Origin: Planctomicrobium piriforme
GTDB taxonomy: Bacteria > Planctomycetota > Planctomycetia > Planctomycetales > Planctomycetaceae
Assembly (NCBI GenBank): GCA_945860955.1
Contig: CAMATH010000086.1
Span: forward strand, 1-35,979
Reading direction: 5' to 3'
Length of the DNA: 35,979 nucleotides
The position numbers and the translations under genes are program-made. The notes below the pieces were generated by a model. That model ran no database searches. It worked only from the letters and a program-made list of their open reading frames with translations, and was not told the DNA's origin. This document shows positions 15,490 through 25,900 of this stretch, one piece after another; positions within the stretch are counted from its first letter, which is position 1; every line of letters starts with the position of its first letter.

Positions 15490-18400
15490 GTTTTCGCGCG
15501 CCGTTGAAATGGGTACGGCCGCGGGGAAAAATCCGCGCGATCGCACTGCGTGTGTGGTGTTTGGCCTCGGGGATTCTGTGTGTTCTGGCGGGTGTCGCGC
15601 TGTGTCAATCCCGCGAAGAAACACCGTGGTCAGCCGCGGAGTTTCCCGAAATTCGGCGTCTGTTCGTGCCGGCCGACGATCCGGGAGCGTGGCCCGAGGG
15701 GAATTGGGAACCCCGTGCGACGAATCAGGTTCTCAAAGAGCTGCAGGGTGCCCGAGCTGCCAGTCGACGACGTTCCGGTCCCCCCTTTGTCGAGGCGAAC
15801 TACGAGGCGACGCTTCTGGGAGACTCGTTGCGCGACGGTCGGCTGCGATGGAAACTGGCACAGCGTGACTTGCCGGCGAGCTTTGTCGAGCTGGCACCGC
15901 TGGAACTGCCCCTGAACGATCTGACGTGGGATCGATCGGGAAAGACGGCCGACAGCCGGGGAAATCCGGTCGTGTTTTGGGGAAGAGCGACCGACGGTCG
16001 ACTCGGGTTCTGCACGACTCCCGGAGAGTACCGCCTGGCAGGAAGCTGGGGGCTGGATGGTCGCCGACTCGGGGGAACCCTGGAATTCCAGTTCAAACTT
16101 CCCCCCGCGTCCGTTTCAACGATCGATCTGCGACTCCCAGCGGAAATGACGTTGGCGAGTTCGCGAGGGACGGTTTCCGGTCCACAGGCGACAGACGATC
16201 CCGCGTGGTCGGTCTGGCAAGTGGCTTTGGGCCAGTCGCACGAATGCCGCCTGCGAATCACCCGCGCGACGGCTTCCCCGTCGACGGCGGGGGTGGTGGT
16301 CTCCCGTCCGGATCTGCGGTTCAACGTCCGCCCCGAGTCGACACGGTTTCGCGCGTTGTTTGACGTCGCCTCGTGGGAAGTGACCACTGAACAGGTCGCG
16401 TTCGAAATTCCCCCGGAGGCGGAATTGTCCGCTGTCACCTATGGCGATTCCGACGTGGTGTGGCGACGCGAAGGAGTGTCGCGCGAAAAACTGGTTCTCG
16501 CTCTCCCCACTCCGGCGCGGGGATCCTTACGCCGGATCGAGTTGCAGGGGATTCTGCCACCCACAGAAGAACCGGGCTGGCGGATGCCGTTGTTTCGAGC
16601 AATCGGCGCGCTGGAACTGGAAGGACATATCGCCGTGCGGCTGGCACCGTCGTTTCGAGCGGCGGCATTGCGCTTTACGGGTCTGCGGCAATTTATCTAC
16701 GAGACGTCGCAGGACGACGAAGTTTTTGAGTTTCGCCGACTGCGGTCCGACGCGACGCTGGAATTCGTTCCGGCCTCCCGGCCGGTTCGACTGGCTTGCC
16801 GTAGTGTAGGATGGCTGAATCTCGACGACGAGAATCAATTTCAGGGTGATCTGGAATGGTCCGCCAGCGAAGGACGAACCTGGTCGGCCACCTGCACCTT
16901 GTCGGACGATTGGGAAGTGGTCGACGCCCGACTTCCTCCCTCCGACCGCAGTGAGCGTCTCGCCGACTGGTCGGTCGAGTCGCAGGGCAACAATCGCCAG
17001 CGGTTGCTGCTGCAACTGTCGGACGCACTGGAACCAGAACATCCGTTGCGGGTACGGTTGGTGGCACGCAGCCGCGCCGGTACGGTGCCTCGGCGTGTCG
17101 CGCTGCCGATCCTGGCGGCCGAAACCGACCTGACGTTCGACAACGTTCAGCTCGTGACCAGTGACCGCGGGACAACGCTGGATGCTGATGCAGCATCTCA
17201 ATTTGATCGGCTTGTTCCATCGGAGTTGCCCCCGGAAATCCGCGACATCGACTTTGTTCGGATCGCGACCCAGCGTGGTGCGCGTGAGTTTTTCGCGCTG
17301 CAGAGCCGTTCGACACACAGTCACGGAGTTGTGGAAGCGGATGCGGTGCAGGTCGGTGCCGGGGGGGGCACGTTGGTGGATGCCGATCCCGCACCCGTCG
17401 TCGCGAATTCGGCGGCGAAACCGCATTTTCCCAGTCCCGTGGTGGCTCGGTCGATTCAGGCTGTCGTCGACGTGTGCGGCGAGGAGTCGGGGTTCGACAG
17501 CTACCGGTTGGAAATCGAAATTCTGGGTGGCACCGAACAGTCAGAACTCCGCTGGAAGTTTCCGACCGCCAGCGAGCCGCCAGCCGTTATGATCGATGGT
17601 CAACCGGCGATCCCCGTGGGACCGATTTCGGATTATCGGCACGGAGTTCTTTTGACACGCAAAGCAGGCCCCCGGGAGTCGACGGGCCGCCGTCGGGTGG
17701 TAATGCTCTATCGGGTCGCCGCCCAGATGCGCTGGGGTCCGTCACGACGGCAGCTCGTGTTTCCGGAATTCGATGTCCCGGTTTTGGAAGCCAGGATCGA
17801 ATTGCGACTGCCGAACTCGATTCGGCTGGCGTACTCCCCCAAAGGAATCGTTCCCCAAAACGCGGCCGACCAGCCACGCTGGATTCCGCCGTTGTCGGGT
17901 CCACTGGGTCGGCCCGAGGGAGAGGAGCTGTTCAATCCCTTGATTCCCGCCGACTGGAAACGGTTGTTTGTCGGCTCGACGGGAGAAGAAGAACGCCCGC
18001 TGCCGTATGAACGCTGGCTGGGGGGAAGTCTGGAACTTCCAACCGAAGTGGAACTGGTTGTGTGGAACCGCACCGAGGCGGCGAGCCTGAACTGGTGGAG
18101 TTTTCTCGCGACCTTATGGCTGGGACTGGTGCTGCGAATCCGCTGGCGCGATCGGCCCTTGCGAATTGTCGCCGCGGCGCTGGCGCTGGGACTGGTGGGG
18201 GCGGTCCTGCTGCCCGAGACATTCGCGGAGATTCAAGGCAGCGGCTTCGCCGGGCTGATCGGTTCGCAACTCCTGCCGACCGCGTGGATCTGGTCGAAAC
18301 GAACGAGGCTCCGGGGAATGGTTCCAGGTGGAATGGTGCCACCCACCGGCGGAACGCGCGTGGCCCCCCCCCTGCGCGCTATCGGCCTGTTGCTGCTGGC

Positions 18401-21095
18401 GGGTTGGTCTCTGTTCGCACCGCGTGGATTGCTGGGACAGGCCCCTGTCAGTTCCCCGGGCTCGGTCAGTCGCGGACAACGGGAATACCTGGGGGACGTG
18501 CTGATTCCGGTTTCGTCGGATGGTGACGCCACCCCTTGGCCGGACGTCGTCTATGTCTCGCGGGAGTTGCGTCAGCGGCTCGCGGAGATCACGCGACAAA
18601 CCGAGCTTCCCGGGGTGTTGCTGCGCGATGTCGCATGCGATTTGGGGACCGATGGCCAGGGGCGGTCAGTGGTCGAAGCACATCTCACCTTCTGCCTGCC
18701 ACGTTCAATTGCGATTCGGATTCCCCTTCCTTTCGCGGGGGTGACGCTCGCCGACGAACGGGCGTGTCAGATCGCTGGTGTTGACCAGGAATTGTTGCCG
18801 GCTCCCGAAGGAATCGGTTACGTGTTGGACTGGCGACCCCCTTCGACATTGGCCTGGGTCGATCAGGGCGACCGGCCCGCGCCGCCGGATTTACCGTGCG
18901 ACGAGGAGTCGGGGGGCTGCGTTCTCAGTGTGGCGATGCGACTTTTTCTTGCGGCGGATGAAGAGGACCTGGATGGCGTGCGAAGGATTCAGATTCCGTT
19001 CGCCGCCCGGGCGATGTTGCCCGGTGTTGACGACGACACCCGGCCGGGCTGGTCATTCGTCGAAGCTGTTGGCGTGTTGACCTCGATCCAGGGTTCGCAC
19101 GCGGAGCGGATTGCTGTCGCCGCGCGACTCGTCGCCTGGCGGGACGAACCGAAATCCCCCTCCCGCCGGGTGGATCCGTTACGGATCGAAGCGTGGACAT
19201 TGGTGGAATTCGACGGCTCACTCGCGCTATTGCGGTGTGGCGCGCGATACGTTCCTGGAAATCGGCCGGTGGACTGGTTGCTTTGGAATATCCCCCCGGG
19301 AATGGCCGTGCGGCAAGTGACCACTCCCGGACTGGGGGGATATGCGGTCACAGACAATTCTCATGGCGAGCGACAGTTGGAGATTGATTTTCTTGAGCCG
19401 CGCAAAGAACCGTTTGAAGTCATTGTCGATTTGGTGTTGCCAGTCACCAATACGCTGTTCGAACTGAAGTTCCCCGACCCCGCCGCGACTCCTCCAGGGG
19501 GGACCACAGCTTTGGAGCTGCGGCAGTATCGCGCCGCGGTGCGCTATCCGCTCGACCGGCGGATTCAGATCAGTTCCCCCGCTGTCGACCAGCCGTTGCG
19601 AGCGCTCAACCTCAGTGATCTGGAGCGCGAAGGGCGATTCACCGACGTCACGTTGAACGCGGCGTACGAGCTGGATCGGCCGCTGTCGCTGTTGCTGTTG
19701 ATCGAGCCGGCCGACATGAAACTGGCTGGATCGGTCGAACAGCGAGGGACATTGAGGCCGGGTCAACTGGAATGGAAGTTCGTGGCCGACGGCGTCCGTT
19801 CGACACAATCGGTCTTTCAATACGAACTCCAGGTGGATCCCCGGCTCGAGATCCGACGGGTGGCGGTCTTTGAACGGGACGAGCGTCCCGCCCGGTGGTC
19901 GCGCGAGGGGGACCGCGTCACGCTGTTTCTGGCGGCGCGAGCGGGAAACACACAACGGATTGAGCTGACCGGTGTGTTACCCCTCGACGCGCATGGCGAA
20001 GTCGCCCCTCCCCGGGTGTCATTGAATCGCCTGACCCCATTGAATGAACGACGGTTGCTGCTCGCTCCAAGTGGAGTCGACACACGGTTGATCGTCGATG
20101 GAGCCCCAGGTTCTGGTTCCGACGCATCGGGAGTCTTGCTCGATGCTCCTGCCGCTCTGGACGCCCCTTGGCCACGGATTCGTGTGATTCCCGCAACGTC
20201 TCCCGTGCCGGCTGACACTGAGACGCCGGAACCGTCGACTGAATCCGAGACGGCAGAGCCGGAGGAGATCACGACTCAGGTGATGGAACTGGAATTGGCC
20301 GAGATCAATTTGTCACGGTCACCCGCTGGAGGATCGCGCGGCCGGCTACGGTTGTGGATTCCCGCGGGGGAGGAGACCGAGTTTTCTCTGGTCGTCCCGC
20401 ACGAAGTTTCACTCGACACGGTGATCTGGAAGGATCAGGTACTTCCTTTACTCGTGGGAGATTCGGGTGATCTCAAGGTCCGGTTGCCCGATCGGGATCG
20501 GGGGAGTCTGCTGGAGGCGGACTGGAAACTGTCGGCGGACGCTCCTTCGCGGATTCCCAGTCCGTGGGGAGAGAATTTCAATCGCCCGGTCTGGCCCCGG
20601 GACGCGCGTGTCACTCGCATGCTGTTCACGTTTTCGTATTCCACCGAGGCGCTGCTGGCGGTCCGTGCGCCGTTTCGAAGAGTGACTCCGCTCAATGCCG
20701 CCGAGATGCGCCGCGACGCCGACGTGATCGCGCGGCTGGAGGATTCGACTCCGGCTCCCCCAGGAGTCTCCGCCGCCTCCGAGATTCTGGTCGGGTCGCA
20801 ACGGGCGACGACGGAACTGAGCCGAACTGGCCTGTTGGCCGGGGCGGCTTGGCTCGACTGGCCCCGGGCGAAGCCCCTGGCTGCGGGGTTGCTGTTGCTG
20901 ATTCTGTCGATTCTGCTGTGGTGGTCAAGCGGTTTGATTTACTGGCTGCAAGCCCGCAGCGGCATCTGCACTCTGATGATCTCGCTGGTCTGGTGGATTT
21001 TTCTGGCACCCGGCGGACTGGGCTGTCTGATCGCGATCATCAGTCTCCCGTTCGCAGTCCGCGACCTGTTTCGGGAACAGCGCGTTATTTCGTGA
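15486..21095 (+). CDS. Giant multi-segment membrane protein, planctomycete-type, unknown function
   Basis: A 1869-residue protein. An N-terminal hydrophobic segment (~20-42) is followed by a long beta-rich region with repeated R/E-rich strands (~45-860). A central membrane block (~868-985) ends in a signal-peptide-like stretch (LLLLAGWSLFAPRGLLG). A second long beta-rich region (~1000-1780) and a C-terminal membrane pair (~1795-1860) follow. The start of the second half (VLIPVSSDG, VYVSRELRQRLAEI) has the same layout as the start of the first half (LFVPADDPG, then NQVLKELQ) and of the upstream protein, suggesting tandem homologous units. The function is unknown. The start overlaps the previous stop (ATGA). 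It may act in the unusual planctomycete envelope; that is inference from topology only. Confidence 0.85.
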   Translation: MSFRAPLKWVRPRGKIRAIALRVWCLASGILCVLAGVALCQSREETPWSAAEFPEIRRLFVPADDPGAWPEGNWEPRATNQVLKELQGARAASRRRSGPPFVEANYEATLLGDSLRDGRLRWKLAQRDLPASFVELAPLELPLNDLTWDRSGKTADSRGNPVVFWGRATDGRLGFCTTPGEYRLAGSWGLDGRRLGGTLEFQFKLPPASVSTIDLRLPAEMTLASSRGTVSGPQATDDPAWSVWQVALGQSHECRLRITRATASPSTAGVVVSRPDLRFNVRPESTRFRALFDVASWEVTTEQVAFEIPPEAELSAVTYGDSDVVWRREGVSREKLVLALPTPARGSLRRIELQGILPPTEEPGWRMPLFRAIGALELEGHIAVRLAPSFRAAALRFTGLRQFIYETSQDDEVFEFRRLRSDATLEFVPASRPVRLACRSVGWLNLDDENQFQGDLEWSASEGRTWSATCTLSDDWEVVDARLPPSDRSERLADWSVESQGNNRQRLLLQLSDALEPEHPLRVRLVARSRAGTVPRRVALPILAAETDLTFDNVQLVTSDRGTTLDADAASQFDRLVPSELPPEIRDIDFVRIATQRGAREFFALQSRSTHSHGVVEADAVQVGAGGGTLVDADPAPVVANSAAKPHFPSPVVARSIQAVVDVCGEESGFDSYRLEIEILGGTEQSELRWKFPTASEPPAVMIDGQPAIPVGPISDYRHGVLLTRKAGPRESTGRRRVVMLYRVAAQMRWGPSRRQLVFPEFDVPVLEARIELRLPNSIRLAYSPKGIVPQNAADQPRWIPPLSGPLGRPEGEELFNPLIPADWKRLFVGSTGEEERPLPYERWLGGSLELPTEVELVVWNRTEAASLNWWSFLATLWLGLVLRIRWRDRPLRIVAAALALGLVGAVLLPETFAEIQGSGFAGLIGSQLLPTAWIWSKRTRLRGMVPGGMVPPTGGTRVAPPLRAIGLLLLAGWSLFAPRGLLGQAPVSSPGSVSRGQREYLGDVLIPVSSDGDATPWPDVVYVSRELRQRLAEITRQTELPGVLLRDVACDLGTDGQGRSVVEAHLTFCLPRSIAIRIPLPFAGVTLADERACQIAGVDQELLPAPEGIGYVLDWRPPSTLAWVDQGDRPAPPDLPCDEESGGCVLSVAMRLFLAADEEDLDGVRRIQIPFAARAMLPGVDDDTRPGWSFVEAVGVLTSIQGSHAERIAVAARLVAWRDEPKSPSRRVDPLRIEAWTLVEFDGSLALLRCGARYVPGNRPVDWLLWNIPPGMAVRQVTTPGLGGYAVTDNSHGERQLEIDFLEPRKEPFEVIVDLVLPVTNTLFELKFPDPAATPPGGTTALELRQYRAAVRYPLDRRIQISSPAVDQPLRALNLSDLEREGRFTDVTLNAAYELDRPLSLLLLIEPADMKLAGSVEQRGTLRPGQLEWKFVADGVRSTQSVFQYELQVDPRLEIRRVAVFERDERPARWSREGDRVTLFLAARAGNTQRIELTGVLPLDAHGEVAPPRVSLNRLTPLNERRLLLAPSGVDTRLIVDGAPGSGSDASGVLLDAPAALDAPWPRIRVIPATSPVPADTETPEPSTESETAEPEEITTQVMELELAEINLSRSPAGGSRGRLRLWIPAGEETEFSLVVPHEVSLDTVIWKDQVLPLLVGDSGDLKVRLPDRDRGSLLEADWKLSADAPSRIPSPWGENFNRPVWPRDARVTRMLFTFSYSTEALLAVRAPFRRVTPLNAAEMRRDADVIARLEDSTPAPPGVSAASEILVGSQRATTELSRTGLLAGAAWLDWPRAKPLAAGLLLLILSILLWWSSGLIYWLQARSGICTLMISLVWWIFLAPGGLGCLIAIISLPFAVRDLFREQRVIS

Positions 21096-21136
21096 GGTGT
21101 TGTCGTCACGGGGGGGGAATACGACATAGAATCCGA

Positions 21137-21188
21137 GCCGCGCCCGTCAGGAAGCGGTAGACGACGACCGCTTCCTGATGGGTGTGGC
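21137..21188. repeat. Palindromic repeat (LPDGRGS-type) after the giant-protein gene
   Basis: Arms 21137-21158 and 21167-21188 pair over 22 bases with three mismatches (core CAGGAAGCGGT/ACCGCTTCCTG) around an 8-base loop. Twenty bases of the left arm (CCGCGCCCGTCAGGAAGCGG) recur exactly at 33926-33945. Read on the minus strand the repeat encodes LPDGRGSDS, a tail I recall seeing in many planctomycete gene models. Lying 42 bases after the stop at 21095, it could also act as a transcript-end hairpin, but there is no T tract. The surrounding 211-base gap holds nothing else I can name. Confidence 0.8.
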
Positions 21189-21306
21189 ACTGCGAAAACT
21201 CCGCCGTTTCAGCCGCGGGAACCCACTCGCGATTCCCCCGGCGAAGTGATCTCGACCGGGAATTGTTTCTTGGCGACAATTCGCCGATTGTGTCCGCCAT
21301 GAGTCG

Positions 21307-22932
21307 ATGACTGCGATGGCACCCGGTCCTTTGGGAAACCACCACATGTTCACGCGGTTGTGGCAGACGGAACGTGCACTCCTGGGACTTCTCGCTTTGG
21401 CGGTCGTCCTGCGAGTCGGCGTTCTCTGGCGCTATGCATCGCAATTGGATGAGGATCGAGATCTCTATCGGTCGATCGCCGAGCAGTTGGTCGCGGGTAA
21501 CGGGTACAGTCGGGTGTTCCAGTGGGAGAAACGTGCGCCAATGTTGCGGTATTCGGCAATTTTGGAGAGTCAACTCGGACTGACTCCAATAGACAACGTC
21601 GGAGCAACCGAGTTGACTTCCGGTTCTCCGCGACCCGATCTCCCGGATCGCAAGTCGGAACGCTCGCGAGTTTTTCTTGTCGCGAACCGCGATCCCGACG
21701 TCCCATCCGATCTGCAGACGAATTCGCCGTTCTCTCTCCCGACCGCCTATCGTCCGCCACTGTATCCACTCTTGATCGCGGGGACGATTTCTCTGTTTCA
21801 TTCACACCGAGCTCTCGCAGGGGTCCATTTGGTGCTGGGAACACTCACGGTAGGCCTGACCGTCAGTGCTGCTCGGAAACTTAAGCTCGATCGGGGAGCG
21901 TTGGTGGCGGGGTTGCTGGTCGCTTTGGACCCGCTGCTTTTGCACCACACTCCGCAGGTGATGACCGAAACCTTGGCGGCGTTTCTGGTCACGCTAATAC
22001 TGTGGATGGCAAGCTGGCCCGAGTCGCTCGGGAAAAGGGTTTCGCTGGGGGGAACTCTCGGGCTGGCATGTCTCTGTCGACCTACGTTTTTTGTCGTGGC
22101 CGCGATTGTGTTCCTGTTGGACTGTATTCAGGCATTGCGTGAAAAGAGACTCGCTGCTGTCGTTCCACTTTGGATTATGGGGACCGCGCTTTTCGCTGTG
22201 ATTCTCCCTTGGGGCGTCCGCAACCGACTGGTACTCAACCACTGGACTGTCGCCACGACGCACGGAGGCTATACGCTGTATCTCGGCCATAACTCTGTCT
22301 ACACAACACTGGTCGTCCAAGACGAAACGGGCGACGGCTCGCGGAATTACAACGAAATCGCCGCGATCCTCCCCGAGCTTAACCCTCTTGAGATCCCCTG
22401 GCGATCCCGCGCCGATTTCGAGCCTATGGTCGACCAGCACTATTCGAGCCAGGCCGTCCAATACATCCAGGAAAACCCCTGGGACTCGTTCCGCTCGAAC
22501 CTGACCCTCCTACGCCGAATGTGGAGTGTCATGCCCACGTCGTCCGACGCGATCCCACAGGTCGTTCGAACCGCGATTGGCCTGTTTTACGGCGTGACAT
22601 TCACGCTGGCGCTGTTCGGATTGTTCAGCCTTTGGCGCGTTGGCTGGCGACCGTGGCTCCCCGTCCTCGCGCTCCTTATCGGCTTCACCGCCGTCCACTT
22701 TTTCTACTGGGCAGACATGCGCATGCGGACTCCCCTCTCCCCGGCGATCGCGCTGCTGGCCGGCCTGGGAACCGAACGGTTCACCCGCCTGCGGGCGCGG
22801 GGTGGCGAATCTGGCAGGGCACTGGAAGTGGATGAGGCAGCCCAGTCAATTCCCGTGGAAACAGCAGCCACGGGAATCGCCAACGTCGACGTCCAGGGGA
22901 ATCAAGGGCGGTCGATATCGGAATCGGCCTGA
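21307..22932 (+). CDS. ArnT/GT39-like membrane glycosyltransferase
   Basis: A 541-residue polytopic protein of the GT-C superfamily, which uses polyprenyl-phosphate sugars as donors on the outer face of the membrane. After the first helix comes the loop motif LDEDRDLYRSIAEQLVAGNG, whose acidic pair (D48, E49) is in the catalytic position for this superfamily. The second landmark, PTAYRPPLYPLLIAG, follows at ~145 instead of soon after. Residues ~71-140 form an insertion, so the first periplasmic loop is unusually long. About ten further helices follow, then a polar ~60-residue tail. The start could also be ATG 21346. The 3' end overlaps the PKS gene head-on by 31 bases. Acceptor and sugar cannot be told from sequence. 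Confidence 0.82.
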   Translation: MTAMAPGPLGNHHMFTRLWQTERALLGLLALAVVLRVGVLWRYASQLDEDRDLYRSIAEQLVAGNGYSRVFQWEKRAPMLRYSAILESQLGLTPIDNVGATELTSGSPRPDLPDRKSERSRVFLVANRDPDVPSDLQTNSPFSLPTAYRPPLYPLLIAGTISLFHSHRALAGVHLVLGTLTVGLTVSAARKLKLDRGALVAGLLVALDPLLLHHTPQVMTETLAAFLVTLILWMASWPESLGKRVSLGGTLGLACLCRPTFFVVAAIVFLLDCIQALREKRLAAVVPLWIMGTALFAVILPWGVRNRLVLNHWTVATTHGGYTLYLGHNSVYTTLVVQDETGDGSRNYNEIAAILPELNPLEIPWRSRADFEPMVDQHYSSQAVQYIQENPWDSFRSNLTLLRRMWSVMPTSSDAIPQVVRTAIGLFYGVTFTLALFGLFSLWRVGWRPWLPVLALLIGFTAVHFFYWADMRMRTPLSPAIALLAGLGTERFTRLRARGGESGRALEVDEAAQSIPVETAATGIANVDVQGNQGRSISESA

Positions 22933-25900
22933 GTCACAAACCAGTTTCGACCGTCGAGCAGGCGTTTCAGTTCATCCTCCGGCAACGACTCGGGGGTGTG
23001 AATCAACAGGTGTCTGGCAGGTTCTCGTATCAAGAACCCGACGCGACGCAACGCCTGAGTGAGTGGCGGGTTGATATGCAGACACACCAACGAATCGGCC
23101 CCTTTGTCGGCGGCGGTTTGAACTGCCGCCGCGAGGAGCCGTCGCACTCGCCGCTCCTGAGAAAGCGAAACGACCAGGTCGGTGAGGAACGCGCGGCGAT
23201 AGGGATATGCGCTGTCCGGTTCCCGAATCTGAAGGACGGCGATTCCGTGGCATTCGTCGTGATCGATGATCTCAATTCGAACGAATGTCTGTCCGGGCTG
23301 GTCAACCCACTTCCAATTGAGAAATGACGCGTCACGAACAGTGGCGCAGGAGAAATCACGCGAACAATCCGTCCACAATGTGTCGTGGCGCGATTCAAAC
23401 CGGTCGATCGTGCGAATCTCACTCCCGGCCGACGCGTCAAGCAGACTCATCATTCCCTGGGTGACTGCTCGAGCCGCGGATTGGGCACGAAAATACAACC
23501 CCGCGGTTACCACCGCCGGGTAGGGCAGTTTCGACCGCAGCACTTTTTCCGGGCGGATCAGCAGTTGGGCTGTCTGTAAGGGCGCGACCGTTCGCCACCC
23601 CAACCGTAGGAGTATGCCGCGCATCTCCTCCGTTTGGCCCAGCGAAAGCGCGAACGGCAGGTCGGCGTCCCCCTCGACAACCAGTTGCGGACCAATCGCC
23701 CGCCCCCGATGATCCGCGCTGACCCGTGTGTCGACGAACCACGCGGTCGGACGACGGACCGTTCCGATCTGGAGTTCGACCGGAATCGAACCATGATGCC
23801 CCACGACGCGCTCTCCCTCCGCATACAACCAGACCTTGGGATCGCGCGACAGCCGACGGGCGGATTGCACGTACATCCAATTCCACCGCGGTTCCAGCAG
23901 CGCCGGGTCGCGATCCGGAAACTCTTCGCGCAGAAATCGGAGCAAGGCGGGCCGCCACCTTGGCCGGTAGAGTTCCACTCCCGACGGGGGGGCGGTGACG
24001 GCGGTCGGAAGTCCGCTGACCGGATGAAGTTCCGACCCCGCCGTCGATTCCAGCGGAAACGTCCCGACCAGGTGTTCCGCCAGCAAGTCGACGTTGGGAT
24101 GGAGAAACGCCAGGGCGGGATTGCGGACGCCAAGTCGGCGGTGCAGCCGATTCGCGAGTTCTGAGGCCAGCAGCGAATCAAGCCCCATTTCTGAAAACGA
24201 CTTACCCGCCGGAACCTTGGAGGGATGCCCCAGACCCAAAGTTTGCGCGACTTCGATCTTCAACAGCGCGGCCAGTCGTGACACCCGCTCGGCAGCCGGT
24301 GCCTGTTTAAGTAGGGCCACCCATTCTTTGTCGATCAAGGCGGTCGATGGCGCGGGGGTCGCGTCCGCCGATTCGACCCCGGCCTGCGGAATGGAAATCG
24401 TCTGAGCCAAATGAGCCGCCAGGTCCGGCAACCGGGGATGCGCGAAAACCAGACCCACATTGCGGATCCCCAACTGCTTGTGCAGCCGATTCGCGAATTC
24501 CGTGGCGAGCAGCGAATCGAGTCCCATTTCGTAAAACGTTTTTCCCTCAACCACCGCGTTCTGGCCCGAAAGCCCCAATGTCCGAGCGATCTCCGCACGC
24601 AACAGATCCTTCAGCACTTCACTCCGCCGTTCGGGCGGTTCCCCGGCCAGCCGCACCAGCCAGGGAGGCCCGGAAGGTGAAACCGCGCTGCGTGATGCCG
24701 GCTGGCTCGCGGTGGGGGAGTCACCGACTTCCGAGACGAAGGGCCTCTCTCGTCGCGCTTCATACACCCCCTTGTACAACCCCCAGTCAATGTCCGCGAC
24801 GGTCGCCTGTACCGTGTCGGTGGCGCGCAACCTGTCGAGCGCCTCCAGGGCGGCCTCGGGGGTCAGACCGCGATTCCCCATCCGTTCGAGTTGCCGAAGC
24901 TCCTCTTCCGATGCCATTCCGCCGCCACGCCACGGCCCCCACGCGATACTGACGCCGCACAGTCCCAGACGACGTCGCTCCTGCACCAGTCCATCCAAGA
25001 ACGCGTTCGCTGCTCCATAGTGCGCCAGCCCCGCCGACCCCAATGTCGCCGAGATCGACGAAAAGCAAATGAACAGGTCCAGAGGCAGTTCCTTCGTCCG
25101 CTCGTGCAGAACGCCCCCCCCAACCAGCTTTGGCGACAGCACCAATTCCAGTGACTGGGGATCGGCTTCCGCCAGCGGCGCGACCGCGACGGTCCCCGCG
25201 GTGTGAACGACCCCACGCAATGACCCGTTGGTCGCCAACCGGTCGATCAGCTCCGCCAGTTCCCCGGCGCGGGTGACGTCGACCGCGACCAGATCGACTT
25301 CCGCACCGAGTTCCCGCAATTCCGCGACGATTTCGCTCGCGCGGGGTGTTTCTGGTCCGCGCCGACTCGCAAGGACGAGCCGACGGGCTCCTCGGCCGAT
25401 CAGCCAACGGGCCATCCGCAACCCCAGCGCTCCCAGGCCCCCCGTCACCAGGTAGATTCCTGATTCCGACAACGCTGCCGGGATCTTCGACTTCGTTTCC
25501 AGCCGCACGAGTCGGGCCAGATAACGCCCATCCTCCCGGAGCGCGATCTGGTCTTCCGGCCCGCCGCGCAACGCTTCTCTTAGCACCTGGTCAGTCAGGT
25601 CGCCCGACAACGTCTCAGCCGGCAGGTCGATCAGCCCCCCCCAAATGTTGGGCTCTTCGAGCGCCAAGGTGCGTCCCAGTCCCCAGACCGCTGTTTGTTC
25701 AGGAAAAACCGGTTCCTGTCGCGCTCCCGTTCGCGTCGCCATCGCCCCCCGGGTCACAAGCCACAGTCGCGTCTCGATCGATTGATCCGCTTTAACGACA
25801 AGTCGCACGAGTTGAGTGATTCGCGCCAACGAATCGCCGCAACGTCGCGCGACGACCTCGGGAGCCTGCTCGTCGAGTGCCGCCTGGTCGAGGCCTGTCG

